NCBI GenBank assembly: GCA_029261795.1 | Contig: JAJDAP010000069.1 | Location: forward strand, 1-50,625 | Origin: Deltaproteobacteria bacterium | GTDB taxonomy: Bacteria > Myxococcota_A > UBA9160 > UBA6930 | Direction: 5' to 3' | Length of the DNA: 50,625 nucleotides | In this document: in pieces, positions 8,881 to 17,363 of the stretch | Numbering within the stretch: the stretch's first letter is position 1 | Layout: the number at the start of each line of letters is the position of its first letter | Position numbers and translations under genes: made by a program | The notes under the pieces: generated by a model | Databases searched by the model: none | Told to the model about the DNA's origin: nothing | Seen by the model: only the letters and a program-made list of their open reading frames with translations

Positions 8881-9845
8881 GCCGAAAGCGCCAGCATGCG
8901 CTCGATCGGCGCCAGGGCCTTGACGCGGACCTCCTCGGGCACGGTGACCTCGGGCCCCAGGTCGCGGAGACAGAGGTAGAGCTTCTCGAGCGTGTTGAGC
9001 CGCATGAAGGGGCAGCGGTTGCAGGCACAGCTCTCGTCCATCCCGGGCGCCTGGAGGATCTCCTTGCGCTTCCCCGCCTCGGCGAGCTTCTTCTCGATCT
9101 GATGGAAGACGCCGTCCTCGGTGGCGATGATGAGCGTGTCCGCCGGGCTCTCGACCGAACGCGCGATGATCTTCGCCGTGGATCCCACGAAGTCGGCCTG
9201 ATCGAGCACAGAGGCGTCGCACTCGGGATGCGCCAACACCTCGGCCTCCGGACGCCGCACCTTCAGCTTGGCCAGTTCCTTGGCGCTGAACTGCTCGTGC
9301 ACGATGCAGCTGCCCGGCCAGACGATGAGATCGTCCCGGCCCAACTCCTGGCCGATCCAACGCGCGAGGTGCCGGTCCGGCGCGAGGATCAAGGGCTCGT
9401 CCTTGAACTCCTGGGCCATCCTCACCGCATTCGAGGAGGTGCAGATGAGATCGCTCATCGCCTTCACCTCCGCTGAGCAATTGATGTAGGTCAGCACCTT
9501 GGCGCCGGGATGCGCGTCCTTGAACTGCTGGAACTGGTCCGGCGGGCAACCATCCGCGAGAGAGCAACCGGCTTCGAGATCGGGAATCACGACCTTGCGC
9601 GAGGGGTTCAGGATCTTGGCGGTCTCGGCCATGAAGTGGACGCCGCAGAAGACGATGACGTCCTTGTCGACGCTCTTGGCCACCTGGGCCAGGGCCAGCG
9701 AATCGCCGACGAAGTCGGCCAGGTCCTGGACCTCGTCCTCCTGGTAGTAGTGGGCAAGCAGGACCGCATTCTGCTCGTCCTTCAAGCGCAGGATCGCGTC
9801 CTCCAGGTCGGCCGGGAAGGTCTCGATCGCGTTGGGCTGGGCCAT
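8877..9845 (-). CDS. nadA: Quinolinate synthase
   Basis: 322 aa, a usual length for bacterial NadA. It condenses iminoaspartate with dihydroxyacetone phosphate to quinolinate in de novo NAD synthesis, using an oxygen-sensitive 4Fe-4S cluster. The three cluster cysteines are visible: about C67 in [16 protein letters not shown]180 in [11 protein letters not shown] and the last Cys of CACNRCPFM near residue 278. Other family blocks are [20 protein letters not shown] and [10 protein letters not shown]. It starts at ATG 9845. No nadB or nadC is adjacent, so the pathway is split in this genome. Confidence 0.97.
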   Translation of the reverse strand: MAQPNAIETFPADLEDAILRLKDEQNAVLLAHYYQEDEVQDLADFVGDSLALAQVAKSVDKDVIVFCGVHFMAETAKILNPSRKVVIPDLEAGCSLADGCPPDQFQQFKDAHPGAKVLTYINCSAEVKAMSDLICTSSNAVRMAQEFKDEPLILAPDRHLARWIGQELGRDDLIVWPGSCIVHEQFSAKELAKLKVRRPEAEVLAHPECDASVLDQADFVGSTAKIIARSVESPADTLIIATEDGVFHQIEKKLAEAGKRKEILQAPGMDESCACNRCPFMRLNTLEKLYLCLRDLGPEVTVPEEVRVKALAPIERMLALSA

Positions 9846-9967
9846 CAGGGGCTCTCCTCACGGGGCTGAAGGGGCGCGTGCTGGGCGGAGAACCGTAAAG
9901 GCTAGCTGGCGCAATCGATCGCGACAGGGCGTTGCAGCGGGGCCGATGCGAGGCCGCTGAGTGCTCG

Positions 9968-10834
9968 CTAACCCCGCGGCTCCAGCGCTTGGATCACCAG
10001 CGTGGGTACACCGCGGCTCTGGTCCTTGACGCTGAAGACGCGCGTTCCCGGCTTCCGTCCGTCCCGGATGCCGCTGACGGATATTCCGGCCTCATCCATT
10101 CGGCGACGTGCGGCCTCGATATCGGGAACGCGCCAGGCAGCGCCCCACAGCTGATCGTCTGCTTCAGGATCCGGCTCCTCGTCGAGACGGCCGACGCATT
10201 CGACGGTCACACCGCCGATCCGGAAGAAGAGCATGCGGCTGCCCCATTGTTCGGCCTCGCGATCCAGGGCCAGGCGGATGCCAAGTGCGTCGCCGTAGAA
10301 CGCCTTGGTGGCTTCCGGGTCCTTCGTCTGCACGACGACGTGATCCAGGGCGTAGACTGCCGCGCTCTCGTCGAAGATCGCGGTGGCCGGCGGCAGCACC
10401 TCGGCCGGTGTGCGGTGCTCGATCGCGAACACCAGGATGCCGCGGCTGTCCGAGGGCGGCAGATGAACGTTGGTCCACTCGCGGAAGGCGCCACTGTCCG
10501 TATCTCGCCCCAATCCTGGAGCAGGATCCTGGGGGTGCAGGCCGCGCTCGCGGAAGAAGGCCGCGCACTTCTCCGCGTCCTCGGTCCCGAAGGCCAGGCC
10601 TAACAGGCCCTCGCCCTGGGATTCGATTCGTTGGCGCAGCCAGTCGCCGCCCTCCTCGGCGGGCGCCAACAACTCGACGTAGCTGTTGTCGAGTTTGAAC
10701 AATGCGTTCACCGTCTCGAGTGCCGGGTGCTCGCCGCGCCAGGAGGGGCGCCGACCCAGCAACCGCGCGTAGCTTCCGATCGCGGGTTCGAGATCAGACA
10801 CGGCCAGGATCACGTGGTCGAACGAATTCAGCAT
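9968..10834 (-). CDS. VOC-family protein with two glyoxalase-like repeats
   Basis: 288 aa from ATG 10834; the longer open frame upstream is unlikely because it lacks family character and runs into the divergent mutase promoter. It has a first betaalphabetabetabeta module (FDHVILAVSDLEPAIGSYARLLG) and a second (ALDHVVVQTKDPEATKAFYGDALGIRLAL), typical of vicinal-oxygen-chelate dioxygenases and glyoxalases. Possible metal ligands are the His of each FDHV/LDHV and Glu residues such as SYVELLAP. The substrate is not predictable. It is divergent from the ethylmalonyl-CoA mutase gene, so a shared regulatory gap (10835-10958) is possible. Confidence 0.85.
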   Translation of the reverse strand: MLNSFDHVILAVSDLEPAIGSYARLLGRRPSWRGEHPALETVNALFKLDNSYVELLAPAEEGGDWLRQRIESQGEGLLGLAFGTEDAEKCAAFFRERGLHPQDPAPGLGRDTDSGAFREWTNVHLPPSDSRGILVFAIEHRTPAEVLPPATAIFDESAAVYALDHVVVQTKDPEATKAFYGDALGIRLALDREAEQWGSRMLFFRIGGVTVECVGRLDEEPDPEADDQLWGAAWRVPDIEAARRRMDEAGISVSGIRDGRKPGTRVFSVKDQSRGVPTLVIQALEPRG

Positions 10835-10958
10835 TGCGGGAGCATCGCCGGAGCGGCGTCGCGCGGCTAGCCAGCGCCGGGGAATATTCCCGAGCTGGTT
10901 TCTCCCTGGGTGTTTCGTTAGGGTTTCCGCGCACTTGTGAGACCGGAGGTGCCCCCAC

Positions 10959-12950
10959 ATGGCCGCCGCCGAGGCCGACCAGAACGTCAAGGATCGCCCC
11001 TGGGTCTTCCGCACCTACTCGGGCCACTCCTCGGCCGAAGCGTCGAACACGCTCTACCGCCAGAACCTCGCCAAGGGCCAGACCGGGCTCTCGGTCGCGT
11101 TCGATCTGCCCACCCAGACCGGCTACGACGCTGACCACGCGCTGGCCCGCGGCGAAGTCGGCAAGGTGGGCGTCCCGATCGGCCATCTCGCCGACATGGA
11201 AGCCTTGTTCCGCGAGATCCCGCTCGACCAGATGAACACCTCGATGACGATCAACGCCACGGCCCCCTGGTTGCTGGCGTTGTACGTCGCCGCGGCCGAG
11301 CGCCAGGGCGTCGCCGCCCAGAAGCTCCAGGGCACCACCCAGAACGACATCGTGAAGGAATATCTCTCGCGCGGAACCTACGTGTTCCCGCCCGAGCCTT
11401 CGCTGCGCCTGATCAGCGACATGATCGCCTACACCGTCGACGAGATTCCGAAGTGGAATCCGATCAACATCTGCTCGTACCACCTGCAAGAGGCCGGCGG
11501 GACGCCGGTGCAGGAGATCGCCTACTCCTTCGCCAACGCGATCGCGGTGCTCGACGCCGTGCGGGCCCGCGACGATGTCTCCGAGGAAGCGCTGCCGCGC
11601 GTCTTCGGTCGCATCTCGTTCTTCTTGAACGCGGGGATCCGCTTCGTCGAAGAGATCTGCAAGGGCCGCGCGATGACCGAGCTCTGGGAGGAGGTCGGCC
11701 GCGAACGTTATGGCGTGACGGACGACAAGCTGGTGCGCTTCCGATACGGCGTCCAGGTGAACTCGTTGGGCCTGACCGAAGCGCAGCCCGAGAACAACGT
11801 GATTCGCATCGTGCTGGAAGCGCTCGGCGTCACGTTCTCGAAGCGCGCCCGCTGCCGCGCGCTCCAGCTGCCGGCCTGGAACGAAGCCCTCGGGCTTCCG
11901 CGCCCCTGGGACCAGCAGTGGTCGCTGCGAATCCAGCAGATCCTGGCCTACGAGACCGATCTGCTCGAGTACCCGGACCTGCTCGATGGTTCTCACGTCA
12001 TCGAGGCGCGGGTCGCTTCGCTGAAGGCAGAGGCCAAAGCGGAGCTGCAGCGCGTGATCGACATGGGCGGCGCCATCGCTGCCGTCGAAAACGGCTACAT
12101 GAAGCAGCGCCTGGTCGAGAGCCAGTCGAACCGCATCCGTGCCATCGAAACGAACGAGCAGACCGTGGTGGGCATGAACGCCTACCGCGAGACCGAGCCC
12201 TCCCCGCTCACCGAGGGCGGAGCCAGCGCCATCCTCACCGTCGACGCCTCCGCCGAGCGCGAACAGATCGCCAGGCTCGAAGCCTTTCGCCGCGCGCGCA
12301 ACAGCGCGGATTCCGAAGCCGCCCTGCAGGGCTTGCGAGATTCGCTCGCGAACGGCGACAACGTCATGCCGGCCTCGATCCGCTGCGCCCATGCCGGCGT
12401 GACGACCGGGGAGTGGTCCGACGCGCTACGCGCCGTCTTCGGCGAGTATCGGGCCCCGACCGGCGTCGTCGCCAGGGAGGCCGAGTTGGCGAACGATGCA
12501 ACCGAGAGCGTGCGCAAGCGGGTCCGCGCCGCAGCCGAAACGTTGGGTCGCCCCCTGAAGATCCTGGTCGGCAAGCCCGGACTCGACGGCCACTCGAACG
12601 GCGCGGAGCAGATTGCCGTGCGCGCCCGCGACGTCGGCATGGAGGTCGTCTACGAGGGGATTCGGCTGACCCCGGACGAGATCGTCCAGAGCGCGGCGGA
12701 CGAAGGCGTCCACGTGATCGGACTCTCGATCCTGTCGGGCTCCCACACGATTCTGGTGGTCGACGTGCTCGAAAAGCTTCGCGCCGCGAACGTCGACGTC
12801 CCCGTCGTGGTCGGCGGCATCATTCCCGACGACGATGCGCGCAAGCTGATCGAGGCTGGCGTGAAACGTGTCTACACGCCGAAGGATTTCGACCTCACCC
12901 GCATCATGGACGAGATCGTGGACGTGGTGGAGGCGTCGGCCGCTGGCTGA
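10959..12950 (+). CDS. ecm: Ethylmalonyl-CoA mutase-type B12-dependent acyl-CoA mutase
   Basis: 663 aa in a single chain, near the size of known ethylmalonyl-CoA mutases and shorter than typical MutB. GGAGG lies upstream of ATG 10959. The N-terminal TIM-barrel half has DRPWVFRTYSGHSSAEASN, KGQTGLSVAFDLPTQTGYD, MNTSMTINATAPW and LQGTTQNDIVKEYLSRGTY, matching the Ecm/Mcm family. The C-terminal cobalamin domain has GKPGLDGHSNG, the DxHxxG base-off B12 motif, near residue 543, plus GLSILSGSH and VVGGIIP. Ecm converts (2S)-ethylmalonyl-CoA to methylsuccinyl-CoA in acetyl-CoA assimilation. A methylmalonyl-CoA mutase assignment cannot be excluded without phylogeny. Downstream MeaB and the nearby ATP:cobalamin adenosyltransferase complete a cofactor-loading module. 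No crotonyl-CoA carboxylase/reductase is in the window. Confidence 0.85.
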   Translation: MAAAEADQNVKDRPWVFRTYSGHSSAEASNTLYRQNLAKGQTGLSVAFDLPTQTGYDADHALARGEVGKVGVPIGHLADMEALFREIPLDQMNTSMTINATAPWLLALYVAAAERQGVAAQKLQGTTQNDIVKEYLSRGTYVFPPEPSLRLISDMIAYTVDEIPKWNPINICSYHLQEAGGTPVQEIAYSFANAIAVLDAVRARDDVSEEALPRVFGRISFFLNAGIRFVEEICKGRAMTELWEEVGRERYGVTDDKLVRFRYGVQVNSLGLTEAQPENNVIRIVLEALGVTFSKRARCRALQLPAWNEALGLPRPWDQQWSLRIQQILAYETDLLEYPDLLDGSHVIEARVASLKAEAKAELQRVIDMGGAIAAVENGYMKQRLVESQSNRIRAIETNEQTVVGMNAYRETEPSPLTEGGASAILTVDASAEREQIARLEAFRRARNSADSEAALQGLRDSLANGDNVMPASIRCAHAGVTTGEWSDALRAVFGEYRAPTGVVAREAELANDATESVRKRVRAAAETLGRPLKILVGKPGLDGHSNGAEQIAVRARDVGMEVVYEGIRLTPDEIVQSAADEGVHVIGLSILSGSHTILVVDVLEKLRAANVDVPVVVGGIIPDDDARKLIEAGVKRVYTPKDFDLTRIMDEIVDVVEASAAG

Positions 12951-13938
12951 AACCTCGGGGAGTGCGCTGGCGAAACGCCTGATCGCCCGCGATCGCGAGG
13001 CCGTTGCCGCGGCGCTCAATCTCGTGGACGACCGACGCGAGCCCGCGCGCCGCGAAGCCACGAAGCTGCTCGAAGCCCTCGAGGCCCCGGGCGTCCAGGA
13101 TGGTGCCGTGCGGACCGGCCTGACCGGTGCTCCAGGCGCCGGAAAGTCGACCCTGCTGGATGCGCTGGTACGGCGCGCCCGCGGCCGCTCCGAAACCGTG
13201 GGTCTGGTAGCCGTCGACCCCTCGAGCCGCCGTACCGGAGGCGCCTTGTTAGGCGACCGGATCCGCGTTCGATCCGGCGCCAACGACCCGGGCGTCTTCT
13301 TTCGCTCGATGGCCGCGAGAGACCGACTCGGCGGCCTCGCCGAGGGGGCCCGCGCGGCGGTCCTGATCCTGGGCGCCGCATTCGACCGCGTGCTGGTCGA
13401 AACCGTCGGCGTCGGCCAGAGCGAGGGCGAGGTCGCCGAGCTCGTCGACACGCTGGTCTTCGTGGCGCAACCCGGCGCCGGTGACTTGATGCAGACCATG
13501 AAGGCCGGCGTGTTGGAGCTTCCGGACATCGTCGCCGTCAACAAGGCCGACCTCGGGCCCATGGCTGAGCGCACGGCCAGCGAACTCGAGGCCGGGATCG
13601 GTCTCGGAGAGGAAACCAACGCCGGCTGGCAGCGGCCCGTGCTGCGCATCTCGGCCCAGGAGGGGACCGGCCTCGACGCCCTCGAGGACGCGATCGCCGC
13701 GCACCGAGCCTGGCTCCATGAGTCCGGCGAGCTCTCGGTTCGCCGCGTGCGGGGCCGAAATCGTGCCATCGAAGAGGCCCTGGGGCTCCGCTACGGGTCC
13801 TTCGGGCTCGCCGCCATTGGCGGTCCGGAAGCCATGAGCGAGCGCCTCGCCGCCGACCCCGACGCGCCCGCCGCTCAGCTCCTGGCCCTGCTGTCCGATG
13901 AGATCGAGAAGGCCTTGGCTTCGGGAGGAACGCGATGA
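12943..13938 (+). CDS. meaB: MeaB/ArgK-type GTPase, mutase chaperone
   Basis: About 331 aa. It gates loading and protection of adenosylcobalamin in acyl-CoA mutases. Walker A GAPGAGKST lies near residue 61; VAVDPSSRRTGGALLGDR (switch), VETVGVGQSE and NKAD follow. There is no ATG, GTG or TTG between 12868 and the conserved N-terminus. I propose CTG 12943, preceded 9 nt earlier by GGAGG and overlapping the mutase stop by 8 nt; the alternative is GTG 12868 with an 83-nt overlap whose extra residues look like out-of-frame mutase. The overlap implies translational coupling with the mutase. Confidence 0.9.
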   Translation: MAETSGSALAKRLIARDREAVAAALNLVDDRREPARREATKLLEALEAPGVQDGAVRTGLTGAPGAGKSTLLDALVRRARGRSETVGLVAVDPSSRRTGGALLGDRIRVRSGANDPGVFFRSMAARDRLGGLAEGARAAVLILGAAFDRVLVETVGVGQSEGEVAELVDTLVFVAQPGAGDLMQTMKAGVLELPDIVAVNKADLGPMAERTASELEAGIGLGEETNAGWQRPVLRISAQEGTGLDALEDAIAAHRAWLHESGELSVRRVRGRNRAIEEALGLRYGSFGLAAIGGPEAMSERLAADPDAPAAQLLALLSDEIEKALASGGTR

Positions 13939-14087
13939 AACGATTCGGACGCTGGATCATCTGGCTGGTGATCCTGGAGTTCCTGTTCTTCTTCGCGGTA
14001 GGCACGCGCGTGCGACGCCAGATGGAGCGGCCGCGTGTCCACTACGTGCATGCGGTCGTTCCGGAGAGCCACGCGCTTCCCGCCTAA
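13935..14087 (+). CDS. 50-aa single-span membrane protein
   Basis: ATG 13935 overlaps the meaB stop (ATGA) and GGAGG lies upstream, so it is the third gene of the mutase operon. The product starts MKRFGRWIIWLVILEFLFFF, a clear transmembrane helix, followed by a basic juxtamembrane TRVRRQMERPRV and a short polar tail. Its stop overlaps the convergent adenosyltransferase gene by 4 nt. I know no family. It may tether something to the membrane or be a small lineage-specific protein. Confidence 0.6.
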   Translation: MKRFGRWIIWLVILEFLFFFAVGTRVRRQMERPRVHYVHAVVPESHALPA

Positions 14088-14638
14088 CTCCGCCCGGTCC
14101 ACTCGACGTCGGCGACCTCGGCCCGGTGGTTCTCCACCCGGGCCAGCACGAAGAGCAGGTCCGACAACCGGTTCAGGTAGCGCAACGCGAGCGGCGCTAG
14201 CGGCTCGCTTCCATGCAACGTCACGCAGCGACGCTCGGCGCGTCGGCACACCGTGCGCGCGAAATGGAACGATGCTGCGGCCTTCGTGCCGCCGGGCAGG
14301 ATGAAGTTCCGAAGCGGCTCGAGCCCCTGCTCGTGGGCGTCGATCGCGCTCTCGAGCGCGTCGACATCCTCCTGGCGAGCCTCGGGCACGCGGCTCTTCT
14401 CACGGCGCGCGGCATCCGGCGTTGCGAGATAGGCACCGAGGTCGAATAACGTGCCCTGGATGGTGCGGCAAAGCTCCTGGAGATCTCGCTCTGCCGACGC
14501 CGACGCGGCCATTCCCAGCGTCGCGTTCAGCTCGTCGACGGCACCATAGGCTTCGACGCGAACCGCGTCCTTCGAGACGCGGCCCCCGGCAAAGAGGTCC
14601 GTCTCGCCACCGTCCCCACGCCGCGTGTAGATCTTCAC
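14084..14638 (-). CDS. pduO: PduO-type ATP:cob(I)alamin adenosyltransferase
   Basis: 184 aa from GTG 14638. It transfers the 5'-deoxyadenosyl group of ATP to cob(I)alamin, making the coenzyme needed by the mutase encoded nearby. The N-terminal ATP-binding signature is KIYTRRGDGGETDLF with the family's TxxGDxGxT pattern (here TRRGDGGET); VEAYGAVDELNATLG and the C-terminal RTVCRRAERR and YLNRLSDLLFVLAR also match. It is convergent with the mutase operon rather than inside it. Confidence 0.95.
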   Translation of the reverse strand: MKIYTRRGDGGETDLFAGGRVSKDAVRVEAYGAVDELNATLGMAASASAERDLQELCRTIQGTLFDLGAYLATPDAARREKSRVPEARQEDVDALESAIDAHEQGLEPLRNFILPGGTKAAASFHFARTVCRRAERRCVTLHGSEPLAPLALRYLNRLSDLLFVLARVENHRAEVADVEWTGRS

Positions 14639-14670
14639 GCGCGCCAGTATAACGGTCGCCCTGCCCGCCC

Positions 14671-15324
14671 CTACGCGGCGGGACCGAGGCTGGCGCGAAA
14701 CGCCAGCATGCCGGCGATTTCCCGGCCGACGGCCGGACGGGCGGCCGTCTTCGCGTGCCAGCCCGCGAGGTTCGGCAGGTCGCCCGGCGGCGGAGCGCCC
14801 AGCGTGGCCGCAGCGCTCACCATCACGAAGACACCGATATCGGCGAAGCTGAATTCGCCGCAGAGCGGAGCGCCGCCGGAAACTTCGCTGTCGAGTTCCC
14901 GCTCGAGAGCGTGGATGCGTGCCACGGCCGACGCCTTCGCTTCCGCTTCGGCGCCAGCGCCAGTCGCGTAGACCGACGTTTCGATCAGATCCCAGAGTGG
15001 CGCAAAGAAGACCTCGTCACCCCAGGCTTCGAAGTGGCGGCAGCGCGCGCGCTGGGCGGGATCCTTGGGCCGGAGTGCCGGCTCGGGGTAGGCGTCTTCG
15101 AGGTATTCGAGGATCACGGTGGAATCCGTCACCACCGTCTCGCCGTCCACCAGGACCGGAACCTGGCGCTTCGGATTCAGTGCGATCACATCCGGGTGAT
15201 GAGGCTCGTAACGCCGTTCCGGCGTCCAGCCGACCTCGACGCGTTCATGCTCGATGCCCTTCTCGTCGAGGGCGATGCGAACCTTGGCGGTGAACAGACT
15301 GAGCGGACCGGAATATAGCTTCAC
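14671..15324 (-). CDS. Glutathione S-transferase-like protein
   Basis: 217 aa from GTG 15324, which has GGAGA 8 nt upstream; the longer upstream frame is unlikely. The N-terminal thioredoxin fold has KLYSGPLSLFTAKVRIALDEKGI, with Ser residues in the usual catalytic region, and NPKRQVPVLVDGETVVTDSTVILEYLED, the glutathione-binding region including the cis-Pro VP. The helical C-terminal domain follows (FSFADIGVFVMV). Typical role: conjugation or reduction with glutathione; substrate unknown. Confidence 0.9.
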   Translation of the reverse strand: MKLYSGPLSLFTAKVRIALDEKGIEHERVEVGWTPERRYEPHHPDVIALNPKRQVPVLVDGETVVTDSTVILEYLEDAYPEPALRPKDPAQRARCRHFEAWGDEVFFAPLWDLIETSVYATGAGAEAEAKASAVARIHALERELDSEVSGGAPLCGEFSFADIGVFVMVSAAATLGAPPPGDLPNLAGWHAKTAARPAVGREIAGMLAFRASLGPAA

Positions 15325-15417
15325 GAGTTTCTCCGTAGGCGCCGAGCGAGCATCGGGCCGCAGCCGGGGAACGCACAGGGCCAATCGGGAAAAGGAATCA
15401 GGGACCAAGCCCGGAGG

Positions 15418-15894
15418 CTATTCGCCGATTTCCTCGTCGATCTCGCGCTCGAGGTCGGCATCGCCCGGCGGCGTGTCCGAGGTTGGCGGCTTGCTCGCCG
15501 GGAGCGCCTCGGCCGGGCTCGATTGTCCTCGACGACGGATCACGCGGGCCACGAGCAGGCCGCCGACCAGCAAACCAGCGCCCGGGATCGCATAGGCGAT
15601 GAGCCCCACTCCCTCCGGCCGCGGGGCTTGCAACAGCCCATCCCCGAACTGCTCGAATAGCCTCTTCTCGACGGAATCCTGGCTCGCGCCAGCCCGCTCC
15701 TGTTCGATGATCCACTCGCGGAGCGACGCAGCGTTCGGGCTGGGACAATCCGCCAGACTGAGGCCCGGGCAGTAGGGGCTCATCACGTCGTGGGCGAGCT
15801 GGTAGGACCAACCGGCTTCATCCTGGGCGGCGCTAGGCAGCCCGCCGGCGGCCAGCAGACCTGCGATCAGTGCTATGACGGCCATCCACTTCAT
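15418..15894 (-). CDS. CcmH-like cytochrome c biogenesis protein with altered Cys motif
   Basis: 158 aa: signal peptide (MKWMAVIALIAGLLAAG, cleavage near SAAQ), a periplasmic helical domain, one C-terminal transmembrane span (GVGLIAYAIPGAGLLVGGLLVARVI) and an acidic tail. The layout is that of CcmH, which reduces apocytochrome c before heme attachment. The usual LRCxxC redox motif is replaced by SPYCPGLSLADCPS, a CX7C arrangement. Other ccm genes are not adjacent. It lies 7 nt upstream of nothing in the same frame and directly after cysE on this strand (gap 6 nt), so they may be co-transcribed. Confidence 0.75.
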   Translation of the reverse strand: MKWMAVIALIAGLLAAGGLPSAAQDEAGWSYQLAHDVMSPYCPGLSLADCPSPNAASLREWIIEQERAGASQDSVEKRLFEQFGDGLLQAPRPEGVGLIAYAIPGAGLLVGGLLVARVIRRRGQSSPAEALPASKPPTSDTPPGDADLEREIDEEIGE

Positions 15895-15900
15895 ATCGGC

Positions 15901-16773
15901 TCAGAGCTCCCACTCGAGCTGGGTCTGGTGATCGTCGGGCGTGGCCGCGCGCACTTCCTGGCGCGGCGCCTCGGGCACCACCCGCGATCCCGGCGGAACG
16001 GTCTCGGTGACATAGGCGTTGCCGTTCACGACGCTTCCCCGACCGACCACCGTTTCCCCGCCCAGGATCGTGGCCCCGGGATAGATCGTCACGTCGTCTT
16101 CGATGGTCGGGTGTCGCTTCGTGCCGCGAATCGTCTGGCCGCGGCGAGGCGAGAACGCGCCCAACGTCACGCCGTGATAGAAGCGGACGTTGTCGCCGAT
16201 CTCGCTGGTCTCGCCGATCACGACCCCGGTCCCGTGATCGATGAAGAATCGTCGGCCGATGGTCGCGCCGGGATGGATGTCGATGCCCGTGCGGTGGTGG
16301 GCGTGCTCGGTCATGATGCGCGGAATCTGCGGCACGCAAAGCGCGACCAGTTCGTGCGCCAGTCGATAGGTCGCGATCGCGTGAATCGACGGATAGGCCA
16401 ACAAGATCTCGCCAAAGCTCTTGGCCGCAGGATCGCCCTCGAAGGCCGCTTCGACGTCATCGGACAACAGCACGCGCACGGCTGGAAGACGGCTGATGAA
16501 GCGCGTCGTGACGTCCTCAGCGCGGACACCCTCGGGCAGGGTCAGCATTCCGAGCATCCGCTCCAGGCGACTCGCCAGGGTGGGGATTTCCGAACGCAGT
16601 GCGCTGCGATCGCGCTGATGGAGAACCACGGCCTTGACGCGCTCGGTCCATTCCGCGACTTCCTGCCAATCCGGGCTGCCTTCGGAATCGGCCTTGGAAA
16701 GGGCATCATCCGAGGCGCTCGAGAGCGCTCGGATCGTCTCGTCGTAGACTTCTTCGGATCGTTGGTTTGCCAT
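15901..16773 (-). CDS. cysE: Serine O-acetyltransferase
   Basis: 290 aa from ATG 16773. It acetylates serine with acetyl-CoA, the first committed step of cysteine synthesis. After a helical N-terminal domain comes a left-handed beta-helix of hexapeptide repeats: TGIDIHPGATIGRRFFIDHGTGVVIGET, with the catalytic HxxxxxD-type region, then NVRFYHGVTLG and RHPTIEDDVTIYPGATILGG. The length is of the longer epsilon-proteobacterial/plant-like type with an extended N-terminus. It precedes the ccmH-like gene. Confidence 0.93.
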   Translation of the reverse strand: MANQRSEEVYDETIRALSSASDDALSKADSEGSPDWQEVAEWTERVKAVVLHQRDRSALRSEIPTLASRLERMLGMLTLPEGVRAEDVTTRFISRLPAVRVLLSDDVEAAFEGDPAAKSFGEILLAYPSIHAIATYRLAHELVALCVPQIPRIMTEHAHHRTGIDIHPGATIGRRFFIDHGTGVVIGETSEIGDNVRFYHGVTLGAFSPRRGQTIRGTKRHPTIEDDVTIYPGATILGGETVVGRGSVVNGNAYVTETVPPGSRVVPEAPRQEVRAATPDDHQTQLEWEL

Positions 16774-16813
16774 GGGTTCCGGGCGGGACGCGAAGTGAAA
16801 CGGAATTCTAGCA

Positions 16814-17332
16814 ATGTCGCGGAGGGCGCGACGCACAACAGGGAGTTGCGCATTGGATGCCGGTGACGCTGGAAAGGAACCGCTTGAAACCGAGCAGAGC
16901 GCGGGCGGCGTGGTCGTAAGGCGCAGCGCCGAGGGCTTCGAGATCGCGCTCGCGGAGCAGGACGACCGGATCACACGAGAACGCACGGTGAGGTTGCCCA
17001 AGGGCCACCTGGACCCGGGCGAGAGCGCCCAACAGGCGGCCCTCCGCGAGGTCGACGAGGAGGTGGGGCTGACGGCGCGGATCGTGGCGTCCCTGGGCGA
17101 GGTTTCCTACGTGTATTTCGAGAAGCGCCGCGGGGTCTCGATCGACAAACGCGTCCACTTCTTCCTGATGTCCTGGCAGAGTGGCCGCGGGCATGCCGCC
17201 GATGGCGAGATGGCGAGCGTGTTCTGGGCCCCGATCGCGAGCGCGGCCGCGCGCCTCAGCTTCGAGAGCGAACGTGACGTGGTGAGCCGCGCGCGCGCAT
17301 TGCTAGAGTCCGGCCACCCCCCGGTCCTCTGA
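16814..17332 (+). CDS. NUDIX hydrolase
   Basis: 172 aa from ATG 16814; TTG 16853 is an alternative that removes a basic leader. The NUDIX box is complete: GHLDPGESAQQAALREVDEEVG fits GX5EX7REUXEEXGU, binding the divalent metal for diphosphate hydrolysis. The fold and length fit small diadenosine-polyphosphate or nucleotide-sugar hydrolases, but substrate is unclear. It is divergent from cysE, with a 40-bp gap. Confidence 0.92.
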   Translation: MSRRARRTTGSCALDAGDAGKEPLETEQSAGGVVVRRSAEGFEIALAEQDDRITRERTVRLPKGHLDPGESAQQAALREVDEEVGLTARIVASLGEVSYVYFEKRRGVSIDKRVHFFLMSWQSGRGHAADGEMASVFWAPIASAAARLSFESERDVVSRARALLESGHPPVL

Positions 17333-17363
17333 TCCTGCCTGCGGACTCGAGGCCACGACCATC

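Noticed and set aside
10794..12392. A 532-aa open frame on the minus strand opposite the mutase gene
   Set aside because: Antisense frame created by high GC; the plus strand encodes a complete Ecm-type mutase with all motifs.
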